Below are positions 42,402-51,478 of a stretch of DNA of 64,000 nucleotides, in pieces. The number at the start of each line of letters is the position of its first letter. Positions within the stretch are counted from its first letter, which is position 1. The notes below the pieces were generated by a model. The model was not told the DNA's origin. It saw nothing but the letters and a program-made list of their open reading frames with translations, and did no database searches. This DNA comes from Streptomyces flavidovirens DSM 40150 (GTDB lineage: Bacteria; Actinomycetota; Actinomycetes; Streptomycetales; Streptomycetaceae): NCBI RefSeq assembly GCF_000429085.1, contig NZ_AUBE01000007.1, positions 248,001-312,000 of the forward strand. The letters are read 5' to 3'. Both the position numbers and the translations under genes were made by a program.

Positions 42402-43025
42402 ATGACCCACGGAATCATCACGGCGGCACTCGTCGGCTTCGGCACCGGACTCTCCCTCATCGTCGCCATTGGCGCGCAGAACGCCTTTGTTCTGCGCCAG
42501 GGGGCCCGGCGGCACGCCGTCCTCGCGGTGGTGGCCATCTGCGCCCTGTCCGACGCGCTCCTCATCGCGCTCGGCGTCTCGGGAGTGGGAGCCGTGGTCA
42601 CCGCGTGGCCCGCCGCCCTGACCGTGGTCGGCCTGGCCGGCGGCGGGTTCCTGATCTGCTACGGCGTCCTCGCCGCCCGGCGTGTGCTGTGGCCCGCCCC
42701 CGGCGCGGCCCTCACGGCGCAGGGCGCCACGGCCGGTTCCGCCCGGAAGGCCGTGCTCACCTGCCTGGCGATGACCTGGCTCAACCCGCATGTCTACCTG
42801 GACACGGTCCTGCTGATCGGCTCCGTCGCCGCCGACCACGGCACGCTGCGCTGGGCCTTCGGACTCGGCGCCGTACTCGCCAGCCTGACCTGGTTCACGA
42901 CCCTCGGCTACGGGGCCCGGCTGCTCAGCGGCCTGTTGGCGCGGCCCGCGGCCTGGCGGGTACTGGACGGCCTGGTCGCCGCCACCATGGTCACCATGGG
43001 AGGGCTGCTGGTCGCCGGAGCCTGA
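42402..43025 (+). CDS. lysE: LysE/ArgO-family basic amino acid exporter
   Basis: About 207 residues with six hydrophobic segments. The N-terminus reads GFGTGLSLIVAIGAQNAFVLRQG, the LysE/ArgO signature, followed by helices and CLAMTWLNPHVYLDTVLLIGSVAA, another conserved block. It exports lysine and/or arginine. ATG 42381 is in frame seven codons earlier. Divergent from its predicted activator lysG. Confidence 0.92.
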   Translation: MTHGIITAALVGFGTGLSLIVAIGAQNAFVLRQGARRHAVLAVVAICALSDALLIALGVSGVGAVVTAWPAALTVVGLAGGGFLICYGVLAARRVLWPAPGAALTAQGATAGSARKAVLTCLAMTWLNPHVYLDTVLLIGSVAADHGTLRWAFGLGAVLASLTWFTTLGYGARLLSGLLARPAAWRVLDGLVAATMVTMGGLLVAGA

Positions 43026-43176
43026 GAGGCGGGACGGGTGGCTGGCAGTGAGGGCCTTGAGGCCGCACCTCGTCCGGCACCGGCACGGCTCCTTGCGGGT
43101 GCGATCTCAGCCGTTATGGGCGTAACGTCCAGAGGTGATGTCCCTTGAGGCGAGTTGTGCGAGAAGCCGGTAGCTC

Positions 43177-45381
43177 ATGGTTGCGCCGGAGGAGGAGACC
43201 GGAAAGCCGGAGGTACTGGACCGACTGCTTTCCCGGGTGCTGCGCGAGTCCGACGCGTACGGCGGCGGGATCTACGTCCTGACGTCGAGCGGGCAGGTCC
43301 TGTCCGCCGTGGTGCTCGCCGGAGTGCCGTCCAGCCTCGCGATGCCCTGGGCCAGGGTGGGCATCTCCGCCTCGGGGCCCTTGGCGGAGGCGGTCCGGGA
43401 GGGCCGCCTGGTGTGGGTCGGTGCCGAGGGGGAGCTCGCCCGCCGTTACCCGCGGATCGGCCTCGCACTGCCGTACTCGTTCGCCCTCGCGGCCGCGCCG
43501 GCGGTCAGTGCGCAGCGGACCTGGGGCGGGCTGGTGTTGCTGTGGCCGGGTTCCCACCCGCTGGTGATCGAGCGGGAGCGGCAGCGGGCGATCGAGAAGG
43601 CCTCCGGATATGTCGGCGCGGCTCTGCGCCGGGCGCAGGAGAGCGGCCATCCGATCCTGCCCACGCCCGAACCGAGAATCGTCCCGGTGCCGCGGCGCCG
43701 TATGGTCACGCAGGCCGAGTCCCTGGCGGCGGTGGACTTCACCGAGCGGCTTCCGGAGGGCTGCTGTGCGCTCGACCTCGACGGCCGGATCACCTTCATC
43801 ACGCCCACCGGGGCGGAGCTGGTCGGCAGCACAGTCCCCGTGCTGCTGGGAACACGGCCGTGGGAAGTCCTGCCGTGGCTCGACGACCCCGTGTTCGAAG
43901 ACCGCTACCGGTCGGCCGTGATGAGCCGCCGCCCCACGTCGTTCACCGCCCGGCGCCCCGATGACCTGTGGCTGTCCTTCGAGTTCTACCCCGACGCCCG
44001 GGGGATCAGCGTGCGTATCGCCCGTTCCCGCCTGGGCGAAGCCGGGGCGGCTGGCGGGGCGGGTACGGGTGCCGAAATCGGAGGCGTCGGCGAGGCGAGA
44101 GCGGGAGCCGGCGCCGGAGCCGCGCTCCGGCCACTGCCGGACTCCGCCGTCGCCCCGGCAACAGGAGCAGCGCCGACCGGGGCAGGCGTGCTGTACCAAC
44201 TGGCGCATCTGGCGGCCGCGCTCACCGAAGCGCTCAGCGTGCCCGACGTGATCAAGCTGGTGGTCGACCAGATCGCGCCCAGCTTCGGCGCGCACGCGGT
44301 CGCCCTGTTCGCCGTACAGTCGGGCAAGCTGCGCCTGCGGGGCCATCACGGCTACGGGGCCCGGCAGATGGAGCGGTTCGACGGCGTACCCCTGTCGCCC
44401 GACCACCCCAGCGGCCGCGCGGTGACCACGGCCGAACCGGCCTTCTTCGCCTCCCGCCGCGAACTCCACGACGTTTTTCCCCGCGCCCTGGCCGACGACG
44501 GCAACCACGCCTGGGCGTTCCTGCCCCTCGTCGCCGCCGGCCGCCCCATCGGCTGCTGCGTACTGGCCTACGACCGGCCCCACGTCTTCGGGCACGACCA
44601 GCGGGCACTTCTGACCGCGTTCGGCGGTCTTGCCGCGCAGGCGCTGGACCGCGCACACCTGTACGACACCAAGAGCGGACTCGCGCGCAGCCTGCAGGCC
44701 AGCCTGCTGCCCCAGGAACTGCCGGCGCTGACCGGCCTGCAGGCGACGGCCCGCTATCTGCCGGCGACCCGCGGCATGGACATCGGAGGCGACTTCTACG
44801 ACCTGGTACGCCTGGACGACACCACGGCCGGCGCCGTCATGGGAGACGTCCAGGGGCACAGCGTCACCGCCGCCGCCCTGATGGGACAGGTCCGTACCGC
44901 CGTCCGCGCCCACGCCATCGCCGGAGCGGCCCCCGACGATGTCCTCGCCCGTACCAACCGCCTGCTGACGGACCTCAATCCAGGCCTGTTCACGAGTTGC
45001 CTGTACGTCCGGATCGACCTCGCCCGCCGCCGGGCATGCCTGGCGACCGCCGGCCACCTCCCGCCGCTCCTGCGGCACCCCGGCGGACGCGCGGAGAGTG
45101 TCGCCATGCCACCCGGCCTGCTGCTCGGCATCGACCCCTCGGCTGCGTACGAGGCGATCGAGATCGACCTGCCGCCCGGCGCGGTCCTCGCGCTGTTCAC
45201 CGACGGCCTGGTGGAACGGCCGGGCACCGACATCGAGGACGCGACCGCGGACCTCGCCGACGCGCTCAGCGGCGGCGACCACAACCTCGACGCTCTCGCC
45301 GACGCGCTCATGCGGCGCGCACTGCCGACGGCCGACCGTACGGACGACACCGCGCTGTTCCTGCTGCGCCTGGCACCGTAG
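43177..45381 (+). CDS. GAF-PAS-GAF-SpoIIE multi-domain protein phosphatase
   Basis: 734 residues. A GAF-like domain occupies about residues 15-155 and a PAS domain about 185-285 (FTERLPEGCCALDLDGRITFITPTGAEL). An Ala/Gly-rich linker leads to a second GAF (about 345-495), and a C-terminal PP2C/SpoIIE domain spans about 525-734. The metal-binding acidic residues are visible in GMDIGGDFYDLV, MGDVQGHSVTAAALM, ALFTDGLVERPG and DDTALFLLRLAP. These cytoplasmic proteins dephosphorylate anti-anti-sigma factors in response to small molecules or redox signals. No anti-sigma genes lie beside it, so its partner is elsewhere. Confidence 0.93.
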   Translation: MVAPEEETGKPEVLDRLLSRVLRESDAYGGGIYVLTSSGQVLSAVVLAGVPSSLAMPWARVGISASGPLAEAVREGRLVWVGAEGELARRYPRIGLALPYSFALAAAPAVSAQRTWGGLVLLWPGSHPLVIERERQRAIEKASGYVGAALRRAQESGHPILPTPEPRIVPVPRRRMVTQAESLAAVDFTERLPEGCCALDLDGRITFITPTGAELVGSTVPVLLGTRPWEVLPWLDDPVFEDRYRSAVMSRRPTSFTARRPDDLWLSFEFYPDARGISVRIARSRLGEAGAAGGAGTGAEIGGVGEARAGAGAGAALRPLPDSAVAPATGAAPTGAGVLYQLAHLAAALTEALSVPDVIKLVVDQIAPSFGAHAVALFAVQSGKLRLRGHHGYGARQMERFDGVPLSPDHPSGRAVTTAEPAFFASRRELHDVFPRALADDGNHAWAFLPLVAAGRPIGCCVLAYDRPHVFGHDQRALLTAFGGLAAQALDRAHLYDTKSGLARSLQASLLPQELPALTGLQATARYLPATRGMDIGGDFYDLVRLDDTTAGAVMGDVQGHSVTAAALMGQVRTAVRAHAIAGAAPDDVLARTNRLLTDLNPGLFTSCLYVRIDLARRRACLATAGHLPPLLRHPGGRAESVAMPPGLLLGIDPSAAYEAIEIDLPPGAVLALFTDGLVERPGTDIEDATADLADALSGGDHNLDALADALMRRALPTADRTDDTALFLLRLAP

Positions 45382-45410
45382 TGACCCTGCTTCCACGTAC
45401 CTTCGGCCAC

Positions 45411-45446
45411 GCCGTCGTACCCGCCCTTCGGGGCCGGTACGACGGC
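45411..45446. terminator. Bidirectional terminator between convergent genes
   Basis: GCCGTCGTACC (45411-45421) pairs perfectly with GGTACGACGGC (45436-45446) over a 14-base loop, between the phosphatase and lysyl oxidase-like genes. Confidence 0.85.
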
Positions 45447-45464
45447 GGCCACGACAAGGGAACG

Positions 45465-47195
45465 TCAGTTGGCGTCGACCAGGTCGTGCGCGGGCACGGT
45501 CACCGTACGGGCGCCCGCCCGGCCGCCCAGGACGACCTTGCGCAGAGCGCTGTTGTTGTTCAGGCTGGTCTCCTTCAGCCGCTTCTCCGGGTTGGCCAGC
45601 ACCTGGATGTAGTAGGTGCCGTTCGGCAGATCGCTGATGTCGAAGGACTGGCCGGGAAGGTCCTGGGTGTACGTGTCGCCGGAGCCGACGTCCAGCACCT
45701 CACGGACAGAGATCGAGTTCTCCTGCCCGCACGCGGTGGACAGGTCGGTGTTGCCCGGATGCCAGTTGGCGTTCTTGACGGTGTAGTCGACGGCATCGGT
45801 GTTGGCCAGGCAGAAGGCCTCCTTGCCGCTGCGCACCGACTCCTTCTTGTCGGCCTTGAGCAGCCGGTAGCTGGCGAAGTCGGTGAAGTGCCAGTGCTCG
45901 TGACCCGGACGCGGGTCCCACTCCATGGTGCCGGTCGGCGTGTAGCCGACCTGCTTCCCGTCGGTGTCGTAGAAGTACTGATAGGCGTCCATCAGCTCCT
46001 TGCCGGGAGTACGGAACCCGTCGACGACCAGCTGCGCGGGACCCGCGTTCCACACATTGGCGCTGAAGGCCAGGTAGTCCTTGCGCGACGTGTCGCCCTG
46101 CCCCTTGCTGATGGTGATGCCGTAGGCCGGCAGCGAACGGAGGTCGGGCTTCGGCACGTCGGGCACGCTCGGCGTGCCGGCCGGCCGCTTCGCGGCGGGC
46201 TTCACCGCGGGAGCCTTCCGCGAGCCGTCCGTCTGCCCGGCCGCGTCGCCCACCGGCGCCGCCCGGAGAGCTGCCTTCTTGAGCGACCAGGGAAGGGCCG
46301 GCGGCGCGGGAGTGTGGGGTCCGTGGCCCACGTTGTACGACGGACCCGCCCCGCTCGTCGCGGCGGCCGGCGCGGGCGCGCGCATCGCGCCGTGACCGGA
46401 ATGCCCGGCCGCGTGCGACCCGTGCGACCCCTGCGACCCCTGTGACCCGTGGCGCATGGCGGCCGCCGATCCCGCGCCCGGCCGCTCGTCGTCGTAACTG
46501 CGCTCGCGTACGGTCACCTTGATCGTCCGAGGCTTGTTCTCCATGCCGAACAGGTCGCGGTAGCGCTTGGTCACCGACACCTTGGCGGTGTATTTCCCGG
46601 CGGGCAGGGCGACCGGGGCGGAGTAGTAGCCCGCGTACGTGTTGGACGCCCAGCCGTTCTCGACGCCCCACACCGAACCGAGCGTGAACGGGTTGATGGG
46701 GCAGCTCTCGGGGTACTTCGACTTGGCCGGGGCGTCGGGACGTACCCGTCCGGAGGCGTTGTTCGGACAGAAGGCCTCAAGCTTGTCCATCACCTTCCTG
46801 CCACTGGCGTCGGTGATGGTGACCTTGGCGAAGTCCGGCAGCCCCGCGAAGTCCTTCACCAAGCCCTGGGGAAGGGTTCTGGTCCGGGTCCTCGTCCCCT
46901 CACGGATGACCTGAGTGGCCACGACCGGGTCCTTGTACGACTTGCGGGTCACCTTGAGTTCGAGAGGCCCGTTCTCGGCGGTGACGTACGTACCGAGGTC
47001 CAGGTAGACGCCGGGTTCTTCCTTCCACGAGTCGAGCGTCACCGACGTCGAGGCGGCGATCAGGCTGAGCTTCGGCGTGGGCTGGGCCTGCGTCTGGGCG
47101 TCGGGTGCGGCGGCGACGACACCGGCGGTCACGGTGATCGCCGCAGCGGCAGCGATCACCGCACGCCATGGACGGGCTTGCTGGAATCTGGTCAT
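45465..47195 (-). CDS. Lysyl oxidase-like secreted copper protein
   Basis: 576 residues from ATG 47195, with a Sec-type signal peptide (ends about residue 30). Residues about 35-235 form a beta-rich region with paired cysteines. A His/Gly/Ser-rich low-complexity stretch (MRHGSQGSQGSHGSH...) and a Pro/Ala/Lys linker follow to about residue 350. The C-terminal lysyl oxidase domain has the copper block WDPRPGHEHWHFTDF (426-440), later CLANTDAVDY and TACGQENSISVREVLDVGSGDTY. Lysyl oxidases oxidise peptidyl lysine to allysine using copper and a lysine tyrosylquinone. Whether this protein is an active oxidase or a copper-binding relative cannot be decided from sequence alone. Confidence 0.88.
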   Translation of the reverse strand: MTRFQQARPWRAVIAAAAAITVTAGVVAAAPDAQTQAQPTPKLSLIAASTSVTLDSWKEEPGVYLDLGTYVTAENGPLELKVTRKSYKDPVVATQVIREGTRTRTRTLPQGLVKDFAGLPDFAKVTITDASGRKVMDKLEAFCPNNASGRVRPDAPAKSKYPESCPINPFTLGSVWGVENGWASNTYAGYYSAPVALPAGKYTAKVSVTKRYRDLFGMENKPRTIKVTVRERSYDDERPGAGSAAAMRHGSQGSQGSHGSHAAGHSGHGAMRAPAPAAATSGAGPSYNVGHGPHTPAPPALPWSLKKAALRAAPVGDAAGQTDGSRKAPAVKPAAKRPAGTPSVPDVPKPDLRSLPAYGITISKGQGDTSRKDYLAFSANVWNAGPAQLVVDGFRTPGKELMDAYQYFYDTDGKQVGYTPTGTMEWDPRPGHEHWHFTDFASYRLLKADKKESVRSGKEAFCLANTDAVDYTVKNANWHPGNTDLSTACGQENSISVREVLDVGSGDTYTQDLPGQSFDISDLPNGTYYIQVLANPEKRLKETSLNNNSALRKVVLGGRAGARTVTVPAHDLVDAN

Positions 47196-47492
47196 CGTTC
47201 CTCGTTCTCCGAGTACCTGCTGGGACCGTGGAGGGACAGCCGGCGCAAGGATCCGGTCGGGCCGACGAGGCGCGAAGGGCTCTGATCGCGAAACTGTCTC
47301 CGGCCTGTGAGAGTTGGTGGAGGGCAGCATGGGTTGTCTGGGGGCACGCGAGTCGCGGATCGTTGTCCGAAAACAGGTCATGGACTCCGGATCGAGCCGT
47401 CGTAGCGCTGTTCTTGGGGCATGGGCTCGTCTGTTGTGGTAGAGCGCGGCGGCGCGAAAAAATCACTGGACCGACCGGATTACGGTTTCCGT

Positions 47493-47963
47493 ATGACAAC
47501 CGCACTCCGGCTGGAGAAGATCACTGCCGACAACATCGACGCCGCGATCGGCCTGAGGGTCCGCCCCGACCAGGAACACCTGGTCTCGCCGGTCGTGAAG
47601 TCCCTCGCCGAGGCGTACGTGCACCCGCGCACGGCCTGGCCCCGCCTCATCCTCGACGGTGACCGGCTCGTGGGATTCCTCATGGCCTTCTTCGACATCG
47701 ACTTCGCCGGCGACGGCAAGGGCACCGACATCCGCTCGGGCCTCTGGCGCCTCAACATCGCGGCCGGCGAACAGGGCCGCGGCTACGGCCGCTTCGCGGT
47801 CGAGTCCGTGGCCGCCGAAATCCGCCGCCGCGGAGGCACGCGCCTCACCACCAGCTGGCACCCGGGCGAGGAAGGACCCGAGCGCTTCTACCTGCGGCTG
47901 GGCTTCGTGCCCACCGGGGAGATGAGCGGGGACCAGAGGGTGGGAGAGCTGGCACTGGACTAG
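47493..47963 (+). CDS. GNAT acetyltransferase, BltD/PaiA-like
   Basis: 156 residues from ATG 47493. LRLEKITADNIDAAIGLRVRPDQEHLVSPV at the start and LWRLNIAAGEQGRGYGRFAV (acetyl-CoA motif A) resemble the diamine/spermidine acetyltransferase group (BltD, PaiA). RFYLRLGFVPTGE closes the fold. It would acetylate polyamines or similar amines in the cytoplasm; the preference is inferred from similarity to that group. Confidence 0.85.
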   Translation: MTTALRLEKITADNIDAAIGLRVRPDQEHLVSPVVKSLAEAYVHPRTAWPRLILDGDRLVGFLMAFFDIDFAGDGKGTDIRSGLWRLNIAAGEQGRGYGRFAVESVAAEIRRRGGTRLTTSWHPGEEGPERFYLRLGFVPTGEMSGDQRVGELALD

Positions 47964-47988
47964 GACGCCCTTGCAGGCCCCCGGATCG

Positions 47989-48008
47989 CCCCACGCCGGG
48001 ACGTGGGG
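47989..48008. terminator. Hairpin between convergent GNAT and carbonic anhydrase genes
   Basis: CCCCACG (47989-47995) pairs with CGTGGGG (48002-48008) over a six-base loop. Confidence 0.55.
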
Positions 48009-48014
48009 ACGGGG

Positions 48015-48755
48015 TCAGGTGATGGCATGCACACGTTGCGAGTGGAGTTCGTAACGCGCCCCGACGATGGCGAGCTTTCCCGCGGCGACCCGGTCCGCCA
48101 GATCCCGCTCGGCTGCGAGCCGCTTGCGGACCATGCCCACGTTCCGGGTGATCGTCGAGTCGATACGGGCGTCACCGTGCTGGACATGGTCTATGGCCGG
48201 ACGTATTTGATCAGCCAAGTACTGTATGTGCGCGGGGAGTTGATCCCCGGTCTGCTCTGCGCGGACAGCGGCGGAGACCGCGCCGCACGACTCGTGCCCG
48301 AGGACCATGATCAGGGGTATGCCCAGTTCCAGGGCGCCGTAGGCGACGCTGCCCAGTACGGCTTCATCCAGGACCGTGCCCGCCGACCGCACCGTCATGA
48401 GGTCGCCGAGCCCCTGGTCGAAGACCAGTTCCGGCGGCACGCGGGAATCGACGCATGCCAGAACGACGGCGAAGGGCTTCTGGCCCGACACGAGCGACTG
48501 GCGCACGAATGGTGTCTCGTGAGGATGTCGCTGCTGGAATGTCCGCCACCGGCGGTTGCCGGCGGCCAACTCGCGCAGCGCCTCGTCGGGACCGCGCGGT
48601 GTGCTCGTCGTCGCGGCCGACGACGCGGCCGTGGCCGACGAGGCGCCCAGCGCGATTCCCGCTCCAGCAGCGGCAGTTGCCGCGACAGTGGCCCGCAGTA
48701 ATGCGCGGCGCCCCGTGCTTATCGGTACGGACGATGCGATGCGATTCGATGTCAC
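48015..48755 (-). CDS. Beta-class carbonic anhydrase with Tat-like export signal
   Basis: About 246 residues from GTG 48755; earlier in-frame starts exist and none has a strong ribosome site. The N-terminus TGRRALLRATVAATAAAGAGIAL looks like a twin-arginine signal ending near residue 45. The zinc ligands of beta-carbonic anhydrases are present: Cys101 and Asp103 (CVDSRV, with Arg105) and His154 and Cys157 (GHESCGAV). It interconverts CO2 and bicarbonate. Most beta-class enzymes are cytoplasmic, so an exported form is notable. Confidence 0.88.
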   Translation of the reverse strand: MTSNRIASSVPISTGRRALLRATVAATAAAGAGIALGASSATAASSAATTSTPRGPDEALRELAAGNRRWRTFQQRHPHETPFVRQSLVSGQKPFAVVLACVDSRVPPELVFDQGLGDLMTVRSAGTVLDEAVLGSVAYGALELGIPLIMVLGHESCGAVSAAVRAEQTGDQLPAHIQYLADQIRPAIDHVQHGDARIDSTITRNVGMVRKRLAAERDLADRVAAGKLAIVGARYELHSQRVHAIT

Positions 48756-48828
48756 TGGGGAAACGTAGCGGTGAAGTTCAGGCCTTAGATTCGTGATGGT
48801 GCGCTGTTGGCGTGCTCTTGAGCAATTC

Positions 48829-48849
48829 ATGGCAGATGGCAGATGGCAG
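48829..48849. repeat. Three exact copies of ATGGCAG
   Basis: Heptanucleotide repeated at 48829, 48836 and 48843, in the gap upstream of the carbonic anhydrase gene. Confidence 0.9.
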
Positions 48850-48875
48850 TGCACGCCGCCTTCGGCGCGCGGCCG

Positions 48876-49844
48876 TCATACGTCCCCTTGGACCTTCACC
48901 AGAACCTCACCGGCGGCCGTGCGGTAGTAGAGGACTGAACGTCCGGCACGTCGCCGCTGGACGAGACGAGCGTCGAGCAGGACTTTCAGGTGCCGCCCCA
49001 CCGATCCCAGTCCCTGACCGGTCAGGGCCACCAGTTGAGTCGTGCTCTTCGGACTGTCGAGAAGGACGAGGACGGCCGCCCGCGCCTGCCCCAGCAGGGC
49101 GCGCAGCGGCTCGGGTGCCTGAGTGCGGCCCACGTCAGCCAGGGAACCCGAGCACGGGTAGACAACGGCGCAGCGGTCCGATTCCCACGAGACCCAGCTC
49201 TGGCGGGGAGTGACGGGCACAAACATCAACCGCGCTCCGGACATCTCACGCGGCGGATGATCGTGTGCGGTGATCTGCAGGCGGCTCTCCCCGAGCCAGC
49301 GCATACCCGCGCGCATGTCGTCCAGCGCGCAGGCCCAGCCGCCCCGGCACAACTGCGCCGTACGCGCGACGACGTCCGCCTCGATGACGCGCCGGCGGCG
49401 CGGCCAGTACGGCGCCACCGTACGCGTCCACACCCACTCCAGGAGACCGGCCGCCCTCTCGGGAAGATCGGAGCGCCGCAACTGCGCGGGAAGCGGTCCG
49501 CCCAGCGACACCTCCAGGTCCGTACGTGCCGTCCCAGCCGGCGTACGGCGTATCCGCTCCAGCTCGTCCCCGAAGGTCTGCTCGCCCGTGCCGGTCGGCG
49601 TAGGGGTGAGGAAGGTGGCGTTCCAGGAGCGCCCCAGACCGGCTCGCACGAGCAGTGCAGCGACTGGGTCGTCCGCCGTCCGCCTTCGGTACGCGGGCAG
49701 GTGGGCATCCATCCAGGCGCGCTCGCCCGGATGCGCGACCGTACCCCGCTCCAGGGCCTTCAGGCTCGCGGTGACCTCGGCCAGGGGCGAGAGGACGAAG
49801 CGGCTTCCCGCGAGCGTGTCCGCGCTGACGTGCCACCAGCCCAT
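48876..49844 (-). CDS. ArsR-type regulator with large N-terminal domain
   Basis: 322 residues. The first 230 form an uncharacterised domain (DUF5937-like) beginning MGWWHVSADTLAGSRFVLSPLAEVTASLKAL. The last 90 are a winged helix: RALLGQARAAVLVLLDSPKSTTQLVALTGQGLGSVGRHLKVLLDARLVQRRRAGRSVLYYRT. This architecture is frequent in Streptomyces beside MFS transporters, as here (divergent, 58 bases). The gap contains GAAA/TTTC and AAC/GTT inverted half-sites near 49858-49880. It likely represses the transporter. Confidence 0.86.
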   Translation of the reverse strand: MGWWHVSADTLAGSRFVLSPLAEVTASLKALERGTVAHPGERAWMDAHLPAYRRRTADDPVAALLVRAGLGRSWNATFLTPTPTGTGEQTFGDELERIRRTPAGTARTDLEVSLGGPLPAQLRRSDLPERAAGLLEWVWTRTVAPYWPRRRRVIEADVVARTAQLCRGGWACALDDMRAGMRWLGESRLQITAHDHPPREMSGARLMFVPVTPRQSWVSWESDRCAVVYPCSGSLADVGRTQAPEPLRALLGQARAAVLVLLDSPKSTTQLVALTGQGLGSVGRHLKVLLDARLVQRRRAGRSVLYYRTAAGEVLVKVQGDV

Positions 49845-49902
49845 GATTCGCCTCCCCGCGAAACATTAACGCCGTTTCCGCGGCCCCTCGCAGACTCCGG
49901 CC

Positions 49903-51081
49903 ATGCGCACCTATCGCGACCTCTGCCGGGTCCGGGAGTTCACGCCGCTGTTCCTGACGTCCGCCGCGCAGGTGGCGGCCCAGACCGTGAGCGGACTGGC
50001 CCTGGGCACGCTGATCTACACGGCGACCGGCTCACCGCTTCTGTCCGCCCTCGCCATGTTCGGCCCCTCCCTCGCCCAGGTGACCGGGGCCGCGACGCTG
50101 CTCGCGGCAGCCGACCGGCTGCCGCCACGCGCGGCGCTGACCGGCCTGTCCCTGTTCTTCGGCCTCGGCACCGCCGTCCAGGCGATCCCCGGCCTGCCCG
50201 TGGCGGCGCTCTTCGCCATCGTCCTTGGCCTGGGGGCCGTATCCGCCCTCGGCGGCGGAGTGCGCTACGGGCTGCTCAACGAGATTCTGGCGAAAGACGG
50301 ATACCTGCTGGGCCGCTCCGCGCTCAACATGGCCACCGGCGCGACGCAGCTCTGCGGGTTCGCCGTCGGCGGCGTACTTGTCACCGCGCTGTCGCCGCGC
50401 GGCACGCTGCTCACCGGAGCCGCCCTGTACCTGGCGGCCGCGGCCGTGGCCCGCTTCGGACTGAGCCGCCGCCCTGCGCGCGGCGACGGCCGGCCGTCGA
50501 TCACCCGGACCTGGCGGAACAACGCCCTGTTGTGGTCCTCCGGGCCACGACGCCGCGTGTACCTGGCTCTCTGGGTGCCCCATGGGCTGATCGTCGGATG
50601 CGAGTCCCTGTACGTCCCGTACGCTCCCCAGCACGCCGGACTCCTCTTCGCGTGCGGCGCACTGGGCATGCTGGCCGGCGACATCCTCGTCGGCAGATAC
50701 GTTCCCCCACAGTGGCGGCAACGCCTCGGCGTCCCGCTGAGTCTCCTGCTCGCCGCCCCCTACCTGGTCTTCGCCCTGCGCCCGGCACTGATTCCCGCGA
50801 TGGCGGCGGTCGTGCTCGCCACCACCGGTTACTCGGCGAGCCTGTTGTTCCAGGAGCGTCTGCTGGTCCTGACTCCGCACGAACTGAGCGGGCACGCCCT
50901 CGGATTGCATTCCTCCGGGATGCTCACCATGCAGGGAGCAGGCGCCACCCTGGCCGGCGCTGTCGCCCAGTACACCTCGCCGTCGGCAGGGATCGCTGTG
51001 ATGGCAGCGGCTTCCCTCGCGGTCACTCTCGTCCTCGCACCGGGGCTCGCTCCGCCCGGTCAGCGGCGCGTGCTCCGGTGA
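49903..51081 (+). CDS. MFS transporter
   Basis: 392 residues, about twelve hydrophobic helices. The first is preceded by FTPLFLTSAAQVAAQTVSGLALGTLIY, a start common in small exporter-like MFS proteins. The central loop is PARGDGRPSITRTWRNN. Ligand unknown; divergent from its probable ArsR-type repressor. Its end overlaps that of the next convergent gene by 22 bases. Confidence 0.87.
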   Translation: MRTYRDLCRVREFTPLFLTSAAQVAAQTVSGLALGTLIYTATGSPLLSALAMFGPSLAQVTGAATLLAAADRLPPRAALTGLSLFFGLGTAVQAIPGLPVAALFAIVLGLGAVSALGGGVRYGLLNEILAKDGYLLGRSALNMATGATQLCGFAVGGVLVTALSPRGTLLTGAALYLAAAAVARFGLSRRPARGDGRPSITRTWRNNALLWSSGPRRRVYLALWVPHGLIVGCESLYVPYAPQHAGLLFACGALGMLAGDILVGRYVPPQWRQRLGVPLSLLLAAPYLVFALRPALIPAMAAVVLATTGYSASLLFQERLLVLTPHELSGHALGLHSSGMLTMQGAGATLAGAVAQYTSPSAGIAVMAAASLAVTLVLAPGLAPPGQRRVLR

Positions 51082-51359
51082 CGGTGGTGCTCCCTGATGA
51101 CCGCGACATCGACAAGTGCCAGCAAAGCCAGAACGGCGAAGAGCAGCGAGATGGCCCCCAGCGCCCAGGGACTGGGGGCGGAGCCCCCTTGCGACCGCCA
51201 GGCCCATACGCCGAACAGCACGGCGAGGGCCAGATACAGCGGCATATGGACCGCCGCCAGCAGGCGTCTGAGTCTCAACGCACGGCGTCGGGCCTGCGGC
51301 GGGGGAGGGCCGGCCACGGGGCGCCGCCGCTTGTCCCGCTCGGGACTGTGGTCGCGCAT
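51060..51359 (-). CDS. Small membrane protein, DUF6343-like
   Basis: 99 residues from ATG 51359 with TTGGAG six bases upstream. A basic, proline-rich N-terminus is followed by two hydrophobic helices (AAVHMPLYLALAVLFGVWAW and ALGAISLLFAVLALLALVDVAVI) and a His/Arg tail. The arrangement resembles DUF6343 proteins of Streptomyces. Function unknown. Confidence 0.7.
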   Translation of the reverse strand: MRDHSPERDKRRRPVAGPPPPQARRRALRLRRLLAAVHMPLYLALAVLFGVWAWRSQGGSAPSPWALGAISLLFAVLALLALVDVAVIREHHRHRSTRR

Positions 51360-51478
51360 CGACTGCTCCAACGGCGAAGGGTCCCTGTGCCCAGGATAGC
51401 CCTGAGCGAACGACCTGGGTGGTGGTGGCGACACCAGGTTCACCACACCCTGTCCGCTGCGCCGCGCCGTACACCACC

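Noticed and set aside
43968..46445. 825-residue rightward open frame after the phosphatase start
   Set aside because: Overlaps the SpoIIE phosphatase and runs antisense through the lysyl oxidase-like gene; composition is that of an off-frame translation.
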